Positions 54,573-64,000 of a stretch of 64,000 nt of DNA are shown piece by piece. A program made the position numbers and the translations under genes. This DNA comes from Peribacillus simplex NBRC 15720 = DSM 1321 (GTDB lineage Bacteria; Bacillota; Bacilli; Bacillales; DSM-1321): assembly GCF_002243645.1 (NCBI RefSeq), contig NZ_CP017704.1, positions 4,606,001 through 4,670,000 of the forward strand, in the 5' to 3' direction. Positions within the stretch are counted from its first letter, which is position 1; the number at the start of each line of letters is the position of its first letter. The notes beneath the pieces were generated by a model. It had not been told where the DNA came from, made no database searches, and was given only the letters and a program-made list of their open reading frames with translations.

Positions 54573-55283
54573 ATGGAGCAGTCTAAAGAGCAAAAAGTTC
54601 ATCATGTCTTTGAAAAGATCTATGGAAATTATGACAAGATGAATTCCCTCATCAGCTTTAAACAGCATCTTAAATGGCGGAAGGCTACAATGGCCATCAT
54701 GAATGTCCCAAAAGGCGCCCATGCACTGGATGTATGCTGTGGAACAGCGGACTGGACCATTGCCCTTGCTAATGAAGTAGGACCAGAAGGAAAGGTTGTT
54801 GGTCTGGATTTTAGTAAGAACATGCTGAAAATCGGCGAACAAAAGGTGACTGAACTCAATCTAGATCAAGTGTCCCTAATGCATGGGAATGCAATGGAGC
54901 TTCCTTTTGAGGATAATAGTTTTGACTATGTCACGATCGGTTTCGGGCTGCGGAATGTCCCCGATTACATGAAAGTGCTTAAAGAGTTAAACCGGGTAGC
55001 CAAGCCGGGTGGAATGGTCGTTTGCCTGGATACTTCACAGCCAACGATGCTTGGCTTTAAACAGGGCTATTATTTTTATTTCCGTTTCATCATGCCCATG
55101 TTCGGCAAATTATTCGCAAAAAGCTATAGCGAATACTCATGGCTGCAGGAATCAGCTCGAGATTTCCCTGGCATGAAAAAGCTTGAAAACATGTTCAAGC
55201 AGGCAGGAATGGAAAATGTAAGTTACAAGGCCCATTTCGGTGGTGTAGCAGCAACACATTTCGGGTACAAGCCTTCAAAATAA
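54573..55283 (+). CDS. menG: Demethylmenaquinone methyltransferase
   Basis: 236 aa SAM-dependent methyltransferase of the UbiE/MenG family. SAM motif I is [15 protein letters not shown], motif [18 protein letters not shown], and the N-terminus [20 protein letters not shown] is typical. It performs the last step of menaquinone synthesis. It starts 3 nt after hepS. Confidence 0.96.
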   Translation: MEQSKEQKVHHVFEKIYGNYDKMNSLISFKQHLKWRKATMAIMNVPKGAHALDVCCGTADWTIALANEVGPEGKVVGLDFSKNMLKIGEQKVTELNLDQVSLMHGNAMELPFEDNSFDYVTIGFGLRNVPDYMKVLKELNRVAKPGGMVVCLDTSQPTMLGFKQGYYFYFRFIMPMFGKLFAKSYSEYSWLQESARDFPGMKKLENMFKQAGMENVSYKAHFGGVAATHFGYKPSK

Positions 55284-55317
55284 GCATAATAGCAATGGAC
55301 AAAGCTGGGTGGAATGT

Positions 55318-56280
55318 ATGAAATTTAAAATGATGTATTCATTTTTGAATGCAGATTTGCAATTAATAGAAAAAGAACTGGAAGCCGCAATTGAAGCGGA
55401 TTCCACGGTTTTAAGGGAAGCTTCCCTGCATTTACTGCAATCCGGTGGAAAACGGATCCGTCCGGTATTCGTCCTATTGGGCGCGAAGTTTGGCAACTAT
55501 GATATTCATGTCGTAAAGCATGTCGCAGCGACTTTGGAACTGATCCATACGGCTTCCCTTGTACATGATGATGTTGTGGATGATGCGGATTTACGCAGGG
55601 GATCTGCTACCATTAAGTCAAAATGGGATAATCGTGTCGCCATGTACACAGGCGACTTCATTTTTGCTCGTGCACTGGAAATGATGGCGGTTATCGAGTC
55701 TCCGCTTGCGCATCAAATTCTCGCTGATACCATGGTTGAACTATGTCTTGGGGAAATTGAACAAATAAAAGATAAGTACAATTTCGAACAGAATTGGCGG
55801 ATATATTTTAGAAGGATCAAACGGAAAACGGCTTTGCTCATTGCATCCAGCTGCCAGTTGGGAGCCATTTCAGCAGGTGTTGAAGAGAGGATTCACCAAA
55901 AGCTATTTAAATTCGGATATTATGTCGGTATGTCCTATCAAATCACCGATGATATATTGGACTTTACGGCTTCGGAAGAAGAGCTTGGGAAACCAGCCGG
56001 TAGTGATTTGATTCAAGGTAATATCACTTTACCCGTTTTGATTGCTATGGAAGATCCAAAGTTAAAAAAGCTTATCGAAACAGTTCGGGAAGATACGCCA
56101 AAAGACGAAATGTCCCATATAATCAATGCGATAAAAACTTCCGGTGCCATTGAACAAGCAGCGAGGATCAGTGATATGTATTTAGAAAAGGCTTTTACTG
56201 AGTTGAAAGGTCTTCCTGCCATTAAAGCTAGAAAAACTTTATCGGATATCGCGAAAAATATCGGAAAAAGAAAGTTTTGA
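55318..56280 (+). CDS. hepT: Heptaprenyl diphosphate synthase component II
   Basis: 320 aa from the ATG at 55318, after GGGTGGAA; a GTG at 55309 lies within that site. The aspartate-rich motifs are HDDVVDDAD (first) and QITDDILDF (second), with GGKRIRP near the N-terminus. It is the catalytic trans-prenyltransferase that extends FPP to heptaprenyl diphosphate with HepS. Confidence 0.96.
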   Translation: MKFKMMYSFLNADLQLIEKELEAAIEADSTVLREASLHLLQSGGKRIRPVFVLLGAKFGNYDIHVVKHVAATLELIHTASLVHDDVVDDADLRRGSATIKSKWDNRVAMYTGDFIFARALEMMAVIESPLAHQILADTMVELCLGEIEQIKDKYNFEQNWRIYFRRIKRKTALLIASSCQLGAISAGVEERIHQKLFKFGYYVGMSYQITDDILDFTASEEELGKPAGSDLIQGNITLPVLIAMEDPKLKKLIETVREDTPKDEMSHIINAIKTSGAIEQAARISDMYLEKAFTELKGLPAIKARKTLSDIAKNIGKRKF

Positions 56281-56376
56281 TAATGGGAGTTGCGAAACTC
56301 ATCAAACAATGGTAATATTCTAAAAGTATTGCCTTATATAGGCAAATAACAATGATACATATTAGGAGTGACATTC

Positions 56377-56823
56377 ATGGAAAGAACATTTTTAATGGTT
56401 AAGCCTGACGGCGTACAACGCAATTTAATCGGTGAAATCGTTTCCCGTTTTGAAAAGAAAGGCTTCCTTCTAGCAGGAGCAAAATTAATGGTCATTTCTC
56501 AAGAATTGGCTGAACAACATTATGGCGAGCACAAAGAACGTCCTTTCTTTGGCGAATTAGTGGACTTCATTACTTCAGGTCCTGTCTTCGCAATGGTTTG
56601 GGAAGGTGAAAACGTAATCGCTACTGCACGTCAAATGATGGGTGCTACAAACCCTAAAGATGCAGCAGCAGCAACAATTCGTGGCGATTTTGCCGTAACT
56701 GTTGGCAAAAACATTATTCACGGATCTGATTCAGCTGAAAGCGCTGTACGTGAAATCGGTTTATTCTTCAAAGAAGAAGAACTTGTTGAGTATTCTAAAC
56801 TTGTAAACGAGTGGGTTTATTAA
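56377..56823 (+). CDS. ndk: Nucleoside diphosphate kinase
   Basis: 148 aa from the ATG at 56377 after TAGGAGTGAC. The catalytic histidine is in KNIIHGSDS, with [15 protein letters not shown] at the N-terminus. It balances nucleoside triphosphate pools. Codon usage is that of a highly expressed gene. A strong terminator follows. Confidence 0.97.
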   Translation: MERTFLMVKPDGVQRNLIGEIVSRFEKKGFLLAGAKLMVISQELAEQHYGEHKERPFFGELVDFITSGPVFAMVWEGENVIATARQMMGATNPKDAAAATIRGDFAVTVGKNIIHGSDSAESAVREIGLFFKEEELVEYSKLVNEWVY

Positions 56824-56841
56824 TTAATACGATCACTATAT

Positions 56842-56887
56842 AAAAAGCGGGTTCCATCGTCAATATGCGATGGAACCCGCTTTTTTT
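56842..56887 (+). terminator. Terminator of ndk
   Basis: AAAAAGCGGGTTCCATCG (56842-56859) pairs with CGATGGAACCCGCTTTTT (56868-56885). Confidence 0.95.
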
Positions 56888-56966
56888 GTATTGCTTTTTT
56901 AGTTTCAAGCAGCAACATAAGGAATTATTTTAGTTTAAAGAAAATATGGCACTCTCCGATATATAA

Positions 56967-57785
<819 letters not shown>

Positions 57786-57793
57786 ATACTTTT

Positions 57794-57838
57794 GAAAAAA
57801 GGGACTGATTCTGCACATGAGCATTCAGCCCCTTTTCG
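57794..57838 (+). terminator. Terminator of cheR
   Basis: AAAAAAGGG.CTGA pairs with TCAG.CCCCTTTT across a loop at about 57810-57822; the 3' arm itself supplies the T run. Confidence 0.65.
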
Positions 57839-57991
57839 TTTGTCGTGTAAATAGCAAATCCAGTAGAACTTCAATTTGAAAGATTAAACTATATCGAAAA
57901 TGTTTAAGTACTTGTAAAATTGAAAGAAAAGTGATTAAATTCAAACAATATGGTTTTTACGTTTTACATATACCCACATTTCATAAAATTG

Positions 57992-58028
57992 TGGTATATT
58001 GATACATATACACTTTAAAGTGCTAAAA
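57992..58028 (+). promoter_or_regulatory. aroF promoter and palindromic block
   Basis: Extended -10 TGGTATATT (57992-58000). Eleven bp later CACTTTAAAGTG (58011-58022) is a perfect 12-bp palindrome continuing into CTAAAA. The block ACTTTAAAGTGNTAAAA is repeated before hisC. Confidence 0.55.
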
Positions 58029-58040
58029 GGGGGCTGGAAG

Positions 58041-59213
58041 ATGAGATATTTAACAGCGGGAGAATCACATGGTCCGCAACTGACTACTATCATTGAAGGA
58101 TTACCGGCAGGAATGCCGATTACGAATGAGGATATTAATCAAGAATTAGGACGCCGGCAAAAAGGGCATGGACGTGGAAGAAGGATGCAGATCGAGAAAG
58201 ATCAGGCTTTTATTTCTTCGGGAATCAGACATGGCTACACACTCGGTTCACCGGTTGCTTTGGTGGTTGAGAACGATGACTGGAAGCATTGGACAAAGAT
58301 TATGGGAAGTGAAGGGCTTTCAGAAGAGGAAGCTGAAGAAATTAAACGTAAAATCACCCGGCCTCGTCCTGGTCATGCCGACTTGAACGGTGGGATTAAA
58401 TATGGGCACCGCGATTTGAGAAATGTTCTGGAACGCTCTTCAGCCCGTGAAACGACAGTAAGGGTGGCAGCAGGTGCTGTCGCTAAAAAGCTATTGTCTT
58501 TATTGGGTATAGAAGTGGCATCGCATGTTTTGGAAATTGGCGGAGTGAAGGCAGAACCGCCAAAATACGAAACGATTCAGCAATTGCAACAAGTAACAGA
58601 AGAATCTTCTGTTAGATGTTTTGACAAAAACGTAGAGCAGCAGATGAAGGATGCAATTGATGAAGCGAAACAAAAAGGAGATTCCATCGGCGGCATCGTT
58701 GAGGTCATTGTAGAAGGAATGCCGGTGGGTGTGGGAAGTTATGTGCACTATGACCGTAAGCTTGATGCAAAACTAGCCGCAGCGATAATGAGCATCAATG
58801 CATTTAAAGGGGTGGAAATAGGTCTTGGATTTGAAGCGGCCCATCTATTCGGCAGTGATGTCCATGATGAAATCGCATGGGACGAAGAACAGGGTTATTA
58901 CCGGAAAACCAATCGCCTTGGTGGTTTTGAAGGCGGTATGACAACTGGAATGCCTATAGTTGTACGCGGTGTGATGAAGCCGATTCCCACTTTATATAAA
59001 CCTTTGAAAAGTGTTGATATTGATACGAAGGAAGTGTTTGAAGCAAGTGTCGAACGTTCCGATAGTTGTGCGGTTCCAGCAGCAGCAGTAGTTGCTGAGG
59101 CGGTAGTAGCATGGGAACTGGCGGCTGCCATCGTTGATCAATTCCCTTCAGATCGTTATGAGCAATTAGCAGAATATATAAGATCATATAGGGAAGAAGT
59201 AAAGGGGTTTTAA
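58041..59213 (+). CDS. aroF: Chorismate synthase
   Basis: 390 aa from the ATG at 58041 after AAAGGGGGC. FMN-dependent enzyme with signatures [30 protein letters not shown] and [18 protein letters not shown]. It makes chorismate from 5-enolpyruvylshikimate-3-phosphate (aroC in E. coli naming). First gene of the aromatic supraoperon; aroB starts 3 nt after its stop. Confidence 0.97.
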   Translation: MRYLTAGESHGPQLTTIIEGLPAGMPITNEDINQELGRRQKGHGRGRRMQIEKDQAFISSGIRHGYTLGSPVALVVENDDWKHWTKIMGSEGLSEEEAEEIKRKITRPRPGHADLNGGIKYGHRDLRNVLERSSARETTVRVAAGAVAKKLLSLLGIEVASHVLEIGGVKAEPPKYETIQQLQQVTEESSVRCFDKNVEQQMKDAIDEAKQKGDSIGGIVEVIVEGMPVGVGSYVHYDRKLDAKLAAAIMSINAFKGVEIGLGFEAAHLFGSDVHDEIAWDEEQGYYRKTNRLGGFEGGMTTGMPIVVRGVMKPIPTLYKPLKSVDIDTKEVFEASVERSDSCAVPAAAVVAEAVVAWELAAAIVDQFPSDRYEQLAEYIRSYREEVKGF

Positions 59214-59216
59214 ATC

Positions 59217-60296
59217 ATGGAATCCATCCAAATAAAAACGGCATCCAAGCAATATCCGGTTTTAATTGGCAAGAAGGCAATAAATGAATTGCCTGAATTA
59301 ATAACACATGAATTAAATCATCTAAACAAGATTCTGATCATAACTGATGAGAAAGTGGCTGCACTTCATTTGCAGACTGTGAAAAACGCCCTGATCAAGA
59401 CGGGAAAACCGGTCCTGCATCATGTAGTGCCAGAAGGGGAGCATGCTAAAACTTTCGATGTGTTTTATGAATGCCAAAGCTTCTGCTTATCCCAACAGAT
59501 CAATCGCAAGTCATTGATTATCGCCCTTGGCGGTGGTGCAGTCGGTGACTTGGCTGGATTCGTTGCGGCTACTTTTATGAGAGGGATTCCATTTATACAG
59601 GTTCCGACTACTTTGCTCGCCCACGATAGTGCAGTGGGCGGTAAGGTTGCCATCAATCACCCGCTAGGGAAAAATATGATTGGGGCATTTCATCAGCCTG
59701 AAGCGGTCATTTATGATCTTGAATTTTTAAAAACATTGCCTCTTAAAGAATTAAGGTCAGGTTTTGCAGAAGTCATTAAACATTCCTTGATAGCCGATAA
59801 TGAGTTTTATCTATGGTTAAAGTCGAATATTGTTGATTTGAATGATATAACGGATGAGCAATTCCTAACCATGATTACAAAAGGGATTGGCATTAAAGCT
59901 AAAATTGTCGAAGAGGATGAGAAGGAAAACGGCATTCGTGCCTATTTGAATTTTGGTCATACACTTGGGCATGCAGTGGAAGGTTCAATGGGATATGGGA
60001 ACTTTACGCATGGGGAATCCATTTTAATCGGGATGGTATATGCTCTTAAATTAAGCAGAAAGAAAGTGGATCTCGATTTTAAACTAGATGAGTTTATTAA
60101 CTGGGTTTCTTCTTTAGGCTATCAAATAACCATTCCAACCCGACTTGAACATGCATTGCTACTTGAATTAATGAAAACGGACAAAAAATCAGTCAATGAT
60201 GCAGCTACCTTTGTCCTGCTAAACGAAGTGGGGTCACCGCAGTTAATGGATATAGGCGACTCTGAGCTGATAGAGGAAATGGCGGATATGATATAG
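59217..60296 (+). CDS. aroB: 3-dehydroquinate synthase
   Basis: 359 aa. NAD-binding GGGAVGDLAGFVAATFMRG, VPTTLLAHDSAVGGKVAINH, and metal ligands in FAEVIKHSLI and NFGHTLGHAVE. It forms 3-dehydroquinate from DAHP, the second shikimate step. Third gene aroH follows 24 nt later. Ribosome site AAAGGGG. Confidence 0.97.
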   Translation: MESIQIKTASKQYPVLIGKKAINELPELITHELNHLNKILIITDEKVAALHLQTVKNALIKTGKPVLHHVVPEGEHAKTFDVFYECQSFCLSQQINRKSLIIALGGGAVGDLAGFVAATFMRGIPFIQVPTTLLAHDSAVGGKVAINHPLGKNMIGAFHQPEAVIYDLEFLKTLPLKELRSGFAEVIKHSLIADNEFYLWLKSNIVDLNDITDEQFLTMITKGIGIKAKIVEEDEKENGIRAYLNFGHTLGHAVEGSMGYGNFTHGESILIGMVYALKLSRKKVDLDFKLDEFINWVSSLGYQITIPTRLEHALLLELMKTDKKSVNDAATFVLLNEVGSPQLMDIGDSELIEEMADMI

Positions 60297-60320
60297 AGTA
60301 CAGGAGAAGGGGGACTAAGT

Positions 60321-60689
60321 GTGATAAGAGGAATAAGGGGTGCCACTACAGTAGAAAGAGACACAGAAATAGAAGTGATTTCCGCTGTCGAAAAGTTGAT
60401 GGCAGAGATCATTCAGGTCAACGAGATTGATCCTGATATGGTGGCTTCCGTATTTTTTTCTGCTACGGAAGAAATTCGTTCTGTCTTCCCTGCCAAAGCC
60501 TTGAGGAAATTCGAAGGCTGGACTTATGTACCGGTTACATGCATGAAAGAAATACCGGTGAGCAATTCCTTGCCATTTTGCATCCGGGTCATGATCCACG
60601 TAAATACGACGAAATCTCAACAAGAGATAAAGCATGTATACCAGGCAGGGGCTACTGTATTACGGCCAGATTTGACAAAGCAGATATAA
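60321..60689 (+). CDS. aroH: Chorismate mutase (AroH type)
   Basis: 122 aa from a GTG at 60321. It is the trimeric AroH type: N-terminus MIRGIRGATTVERDTEIEVI with active-site Arg, then FFSATEEIRSVFPAKALR and CIRVMIHVNT. It converts chorismate to prephenate for Phe and Tyr. In B. subtilis trpE follows; here hisC comes next after an 81-bp gap with its own promoter. Confidence 0.95.
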   Translation: MIRGIRGATTVERDTEIEVISAVEKLMAEIIQVNEIDPDMVASVFFSATEEIRSVFPAKALRKFEGWTYVPVTCMKEIPVSNSLPFCIRVMIHVNTTKSQQEIKHVYQAGATVLRPDLTKQI

Positions 60690-60711
60690 GATGAATTTAA
60701 AGCTATGAATA

Positions 60712-60753
60712 TGATATACTATTCTCACACTTTCTTACTTTAAAGTGATAAAA
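60712..60753 (+). promoter_or_regulatory. hisC-tyrA-aroE promoter and palindromic block
   Basis: Extended -10 TGATATACT (60712-60720). ACTTTAAAGTG (60737-60747) then ATAAAA repeats the block found after the aroF promoter. Confidence 0.55.
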
Positions 60754-60770
60754 ATATAGAGGTGATTGAC

Positions 60771-61883
60771 ATGAAATGGAATGAAGCGGTCCTTTCTTTG
60801 AAGTCTTATCAACCGGGAAAATCCACTGATGAAGTGAAAAAATTATACGGGTTGGAAAAAATCACGAAATTAGCTTCAAATGAAAATCCTTTTGGTTGTT
60901 CGGAAAAGGTCAAGGAGTCGGTTAGGAATTCAACCCATTCGTTTGCCATCTATCCGGATGGATATGCAACGATGCTTAGGGAAGCTGTTGCAAAACATAC
61001 AGGTGTGAAAGAAACTCAGCTTATTTTTGGAAATGGATCTGATGAGAACATTCAAATCATCTCCAGGAGTCTATTGGGAGCTGGAAAGAATACGGTCATG
61101 GCAACAGGCACTTTTTCGCAGTATCGCCATAATGCCACGCTAGAAGGTGCTGAAATCAGGGAAGTTCCTCATATTGACGGTGCTCATGATCTAGAAGGAA
61201 TGCTTAAAGTAATAGATGACAAAACAGCGGTTGTCTGGCTTTGTACACCAAATAATCCAACAGGTAAATACATTTCGGAACAGGACTTATTATCGTTCAT
61301 CGAAAAAGTGCCGGAAGATGTTCTTATCGTTTTGGATGAAGCTTATTGTGAATATGCAACGGCTGAGGATTACCCGAGAACGAATCAATGGATTAATAAA
61401 TATAAAAATTTGATCATACTCAGGACATTCTCAAAAATTTATGGACTTGCGAGCTTTAGGGTAGGGTACGGTTTGGCGGATGAGGATATTATTCAGAAAC
61501 TAGATCCTTCCCGGGAACCATTCAATGTCAACACCTTCGCACAGAATATTGCTATCGTCGCTTTGGAAGATCAAGCCTTCATTGAAAAATGCAAGGAAGA
61601 AAATCAAAAAGGACTCAAGCGGTACTATGAATTTTGCAAAAAGGAAAATTTAGCTTATTACCCGTCACAAGGTAATTTCATCTTTATCCATTTTGAACAG
61701 GATGCCGATGTGGTGTTTCAATATTTGCTTGAGCGCGGGTACATCGCAAGGTCGGGGAAATCTTTCGGTTTTCCTAACAGCCTAAGGGTAACGATTGGTT
61801 CTACGGAAGAAAATGAAGGAATGATTAATGCTATTAAAACTTTTTTGAATGAAGTTGAGGCACCTTCTGATTCGCTGTTTTAA
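60771..61883 (+). CDS. hisC: Histidinol-phosphate/aromatic aminotransferase
   Basis: 370 aa from the ATG at 60771 after AGAGGTGA. PLP fold type I with LASNENPFG, CTPNNPTGKYI, DEAYCEY and the PLP lysine in RTFSKIYGLASFRVGY. In B. subtilis the enzyme serves both histidine and Tyr/Phe synthesis, which explains its place between aroH and tyrA. Confidence 0.95.
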   Translation: MKWNEAVLSLKSYQPGKSTDEVKKLYGLEKITKLASNENPFGCSEKVKESVRNSTHSFAIYPDGYATMLREAVAKHTGVKETQLIFGNGSDENIQIISRSLLGAGKNTVMATGTFSQYRHNATLEGAEIREVPHIDGAHDLEGMLKVIDDKTAVVWLCTPNNPTGKYISEQDLLSFIEKVPEDVLIVLDEAYCEYATAEDYPRTNQWINKYKNLIILRTFSKIYGLASFRVGYGLADEDIIQKLDPSREPFNVNTFAQNIAIVALEDQAFIEKCKEENQKGLKRYYEFCKKENLAYYPSQGNFIFIHFEQDADVVFQYLLERGYIARSGKSFGFPNSLRVTIGSTEENEGMINAIKTFLNEVEAPSDSLF

Positions 61884-61930
61884 GGTTTCATCAAACCTAG
61901 AGGAGCATAAAAGATGCGGGGGAGAGAAGA

Positions 61931-63034
61931 GTGAAGGGTAAGGTTTTTGTAATAGGTCTAGGTCTAATTGGCGGATCACTGGCCATGGCTGTACGCCATG
62001 CGCATCCCGAAGCCGTGATTGTTGGTACGGACCTAAGTGAAAAGAATATTCAACTATCGATGCTATTGGGGATCATTGATGATTCTGTATCATCTTTGGA
62101 AGCGGGAGCATGTGAAGCTGATTTGATTCTACTTGCTGTGCCTGTCAATGAAACCGTGAAGATTTTAGCTCAATTGGCTGATATGGATTTAAAAAGTGAT
62201 GTCCTCATATCGGATGCAGGAAGTACGAAGGATACAGTCGTTAAGGCAGCAAAACCATTGATAGATAAAGGGGTGGCCTTCATCGGGGGGCACCCTATGG
62301 CTGGTTCCCATAAAAGCGGCGCTGCGGCAGCCAAATTGCATTTATTCGAACATGCATTTTATTTGCTTACTCCCGGAGATTCCATCGAAGAAGAAAAAGT
62401 TGAGCAGTTGAAAGGGTGGCTGCAAGGGACAAGAGCGAACTTTCTGGTTGTAAGTCCTGCCACTCATGATAAGCTGACTGGGGTCATTAGTCATTTTCCG
62501 CATATTGTCGCATCGGGGCTCGTTAAGCAGGCAGAAAATTATAGTAAGGAAAATAAGTTGATTTCAAGGCTTGCAGCAGGTGGATTTCGAGATATTACAA
62601 GAATTGCTTCAAGCAGTCCGGAAATGTGGCGTGACATTTTGTTACATAACCGGGAAGTGCTACTTGAATTAATGAATGATTGGCTGAATGAAATGGAGCA
62701 TATAAAAGGTCTGGTCGCGAATGAAGATAGTGAAGAAATCCTTCGATTCTTTACCGATGCCAAGATTTTCAGGGATGATTTGCCAGCATCTGCGAAAGGC
62801 GCCATACCAGCGTTTTATGATTTATATATCGATATACCGGATTATGCCGGAATAATTTCTGAGATTACCGGATATTTGGCACAAGAAGGTATCAGCATTA
62901 CAAATATAAGGATCATTGAAACCAGGGAAGAGATATACGGTGTGCTGGTCATCAGCTTCCAAACGGATGTTGATCGCATTAAAGCTGCGGAGTGTATTTC
63001 AAGACATACAGATTATGAAACGATCCTGGCATAA
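61931..63034 (+). CDS. tyrA: Prephenate dehydrogenase
   Basis: 367 aa from a GTG at 61931 after GGGGGAGAG. NAD motif [15 protein letters not shown], catalytic His region [14 protein letters not shown] and [11 protein letters not shown], and a C-terminal ACT domain (about 295-367, [20 protein letters not shown]) likely to sense tyrosine. It oxidises prephenate to 4-hydroxyphenylpyruvate. Confidence 0.96.
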   Translation: MKGKVFVIGLGLIGGSLAMAVRHAHPEAVIVGTDLSEKNIQLSMLLGIIDDSVSSLEAGACEADLILLAVPVNETVKILAQLADMDLKSDVLISDAGSTKDTVVKAAKPLIDKGVAFIGGHPMAGSHKSGAAAAKLHLFEHAFYLLTPGDSIEEEKVEQLKGWLQGTRANFLVVSPATHDKLTGVISHFPHIVASGLVKQAENYSKENKLISRLAAGGFRDITRIASSSPEMWRDILLHNREVLLELMNDWLNEMEHIKGLVANEDSEEILRFFTDAKIFRDDLPASAKGAIPAFYDLYIDIPDYAGIISEITGYLAQEGISITNIRIIETREEIYGVLVISFQTDVDRIKAAECISRHTDYETILA

Positions 63035-63057
63035 TATTAATAGGGAAGGATGGTTTT

Positions 63058-64000
63058 ATGAATACAAAAAAATTACAAACGAACATCCAAACATTACGTG
63101 GTTCGATTGCCATACCTGGAGATAAGTCGATCTCCCATCGTTCGATAATGTTCGGAGCCCTTGCCGAGGGGGAAACGACAGTCACTAATTTTCTTCCAGG
63201 AGCGGATTGTTTAAGTACGATTTCCTGTTTTAAGCAGCTTGGAGTCCATATTGAACAAGATGGCCAGCACGTCAAAATTGTAGGCAAAGGTTTTAAAGGA
63301 TTAACGGAACCTGAATCAGTGCTGGATGTCGGAAATTCGGGTACCACGATCAGGTTAATGATGGGCATTTTGGCAGGACAGGAATTTTCGGCCGTTTTGG
63401 CAGGTGACGAATCGATAGCCAAACGGCCAATGACCCGGGTAGTAAACCCTCTTCGCGAGATGGGAGCAGTCATTGATGGCCGAAAAGGGGCCGAATACAC
63501 CCCGCTCTTCATAAGAGGAGGCAAATTACAAGGTTTTCGCTATGAATTGCCTGTGGCAAGTGCGCAGGTAAAATCAGCGATAATCTTGGCTGGTTTACAG
63601 GCAGAAGGTGAAACGCTCATTATCGAACCGGAAGAGACCCGTGATCATACAGAACGAATGATCCAAGAGTTTGGCGGGAAAATCGAAAAGGACGGTCAAA
63701 CGATTAAAGTAAGCGGAAATCAAGTCTTCAAAGGGACCACCATCCATGTTCCGGGTGATATTTCTTCAGCGGCTTTCTTCATGGTGGCTGCAGCGATTAC
63801 GGAAAATAGTGAAGTGGTGTTAAAAAATGTGGGCCTTAATTCGACAAGGACTGGAATAATCGAAGTCATGAAATCGATGGGGGCGGATATTACGATAGAG
63901 AAGAAGACGAGCGAGGGTGAACCTGCAGGAGACATTACTGTCAGAAGCTCCCGACTAAAAGGAACGACCATCAGCGGTGATTTAATTCCCCGTCTCATCG
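63058..64000 (+). CDS. aroE: 5-enolpyruvylshikimate-3-phosphate synthase (3' end beyond window)
   Basis: The first 314 codons are visible, from the ATG at 63058 after GGGAAGGATGG; the frame is still open at the window end. Motifs: [11 protein letters not shown] near residue 20, [26 protein letters not shown] and NSTRTGI. These are the RxHxE, GDKx, SAQxK and NxTR signatures of class II enzymes. It joins PEP to shikimate-3-phosphate (aroA in E. coli naming). Last visible gene of the supraoperon. Confidence 0.96.
   Translation, partial: MNTKKLQTNIQTLRGSIAIPGDKSISHRSIMFGALAEGETTVTNFLPGADCLSTISCFKQLGVHIEQDGQHVKIVGKGFKGLTEPESVLDVGNSGTTIRLMMGILAGQEFSAVLAGDESIAKRPMTRVVNPLREMGAVIDGRKGAEYTPLFIRGGKLQGFRYELPVASAQVKSAIILAGLQAEGETLIIEPEETRDHTERMIQEFGGKIEKDGQTIKVSGNQVFKGTTIHVPGDISSAAFFMVAAAITENSEVVLKNVGLNSTRTGIIEVMKSMGADITIEKKTSEGEPAGDITVRSSRLKGTTISGDLIPRLI

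Overview
The window is a 64 kb piece of chromosome from a low-GC, endospore-forming member of the Bacillaceae. Gene order follows the Bacillus subtilis dacB-to-aroE segment almost gene for gene: dacB-spmA-spmB-rluB-resABCDE-sigX-rsiX-serA-ribU-fer-ypbB-recQ-ypbDEFG-mecB-gudB-ypdA-prsW-sleB-ypeB-ypfA-ypfB-cmk-plsC-ypfD-ypzI-yphA-der-gpsA-yphE-yphF-spoIVA-hbs-folE-mtrB-hepS-menG-hepT-ndk-cheR-aroF-aroB-aroH-hisC-tyrA-aroE. Sporulation and germination genes (dacB, spmAB, sleB, ypeB, spoIVA) support a spore former. A Peribacillus/Priestia-like species is my guess; the genus cannot be fixed from the sequence alone. I saw no rRNA, tRNA, prophage, insertion sequence or CRISPR array.

Layout. 1-3.6 kb: the end of a superoxide dismutase gene, a repeat element, then a peroxide-defence pair (ahpC and an AhpF-like reductase) behind a PerR-type box. 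3.6-6 kb: spore cortex genes dacB-spmA-spmB. 6-13.5 kb: rluB and the res cluster for cytochrome c maturation and redox control. 13.5-15.4 kb: ECF sigma factor SigX and its anti-sigma factor, with a SigX-type autoregulatory promoter. 15.4-18.7 kb: serA, an FMN riboswitch with ribU, and ferredoxin behind a Fur-type box. 18.9-26 kb: ypbB-recQ cluster, LysM protein, YpbF, YpbG, a CarH/LitR-like B12 photoreceptor regulator and the ClpC adaptor MecB. 26-38 kb: gudB, ypdA, an inserted asparaginase gene, prsW, sleB-ypeB, motI/ypfA, ypfB, cmk-plsC-ypfD and fni. 38-41.8 kb: ypzI, yphA, der, gpsA.

41.8-48.9 kb is the accessory block, absent from this place in B. subtilis. It holds an APC permease, a ruined second permease, a sigma-54 activator and a putrescine-type aminotransferase. 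The permease and the aminotransferase each have a -24/-12 promoter. Each promoter is preceded by a matching 16-bp site whose 3' end lies 52 bp before the -24 GG. Both leaders also carry a strong Shine-Dalgarno sequence that serves no obvious gene. This reads as a self-contained polyamine or amino-acid catabolic regulon.

48.9-64 kb: yphE, yphF, spoIVA, hbs, then folate, menaquinone and heptaprenyl genes and the aromatic/histidine supraoperon. The trp genes that sit between aroH and hisC in B. subtilis are missing, although the TRAP gene mtrB is kept. aroF and hisC each have their own promoter followed by the same palindromic block, a candidate shared operator.

A composite structured repeat occurs three times (about 337-748, 33886-34094 and 48260-48740). 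It has a terminator-like 5' hairpin, a GC-rich central hairpin that is full, absent or shortened, and a 3' hairpin module. It is the most unexplained structure in the window.
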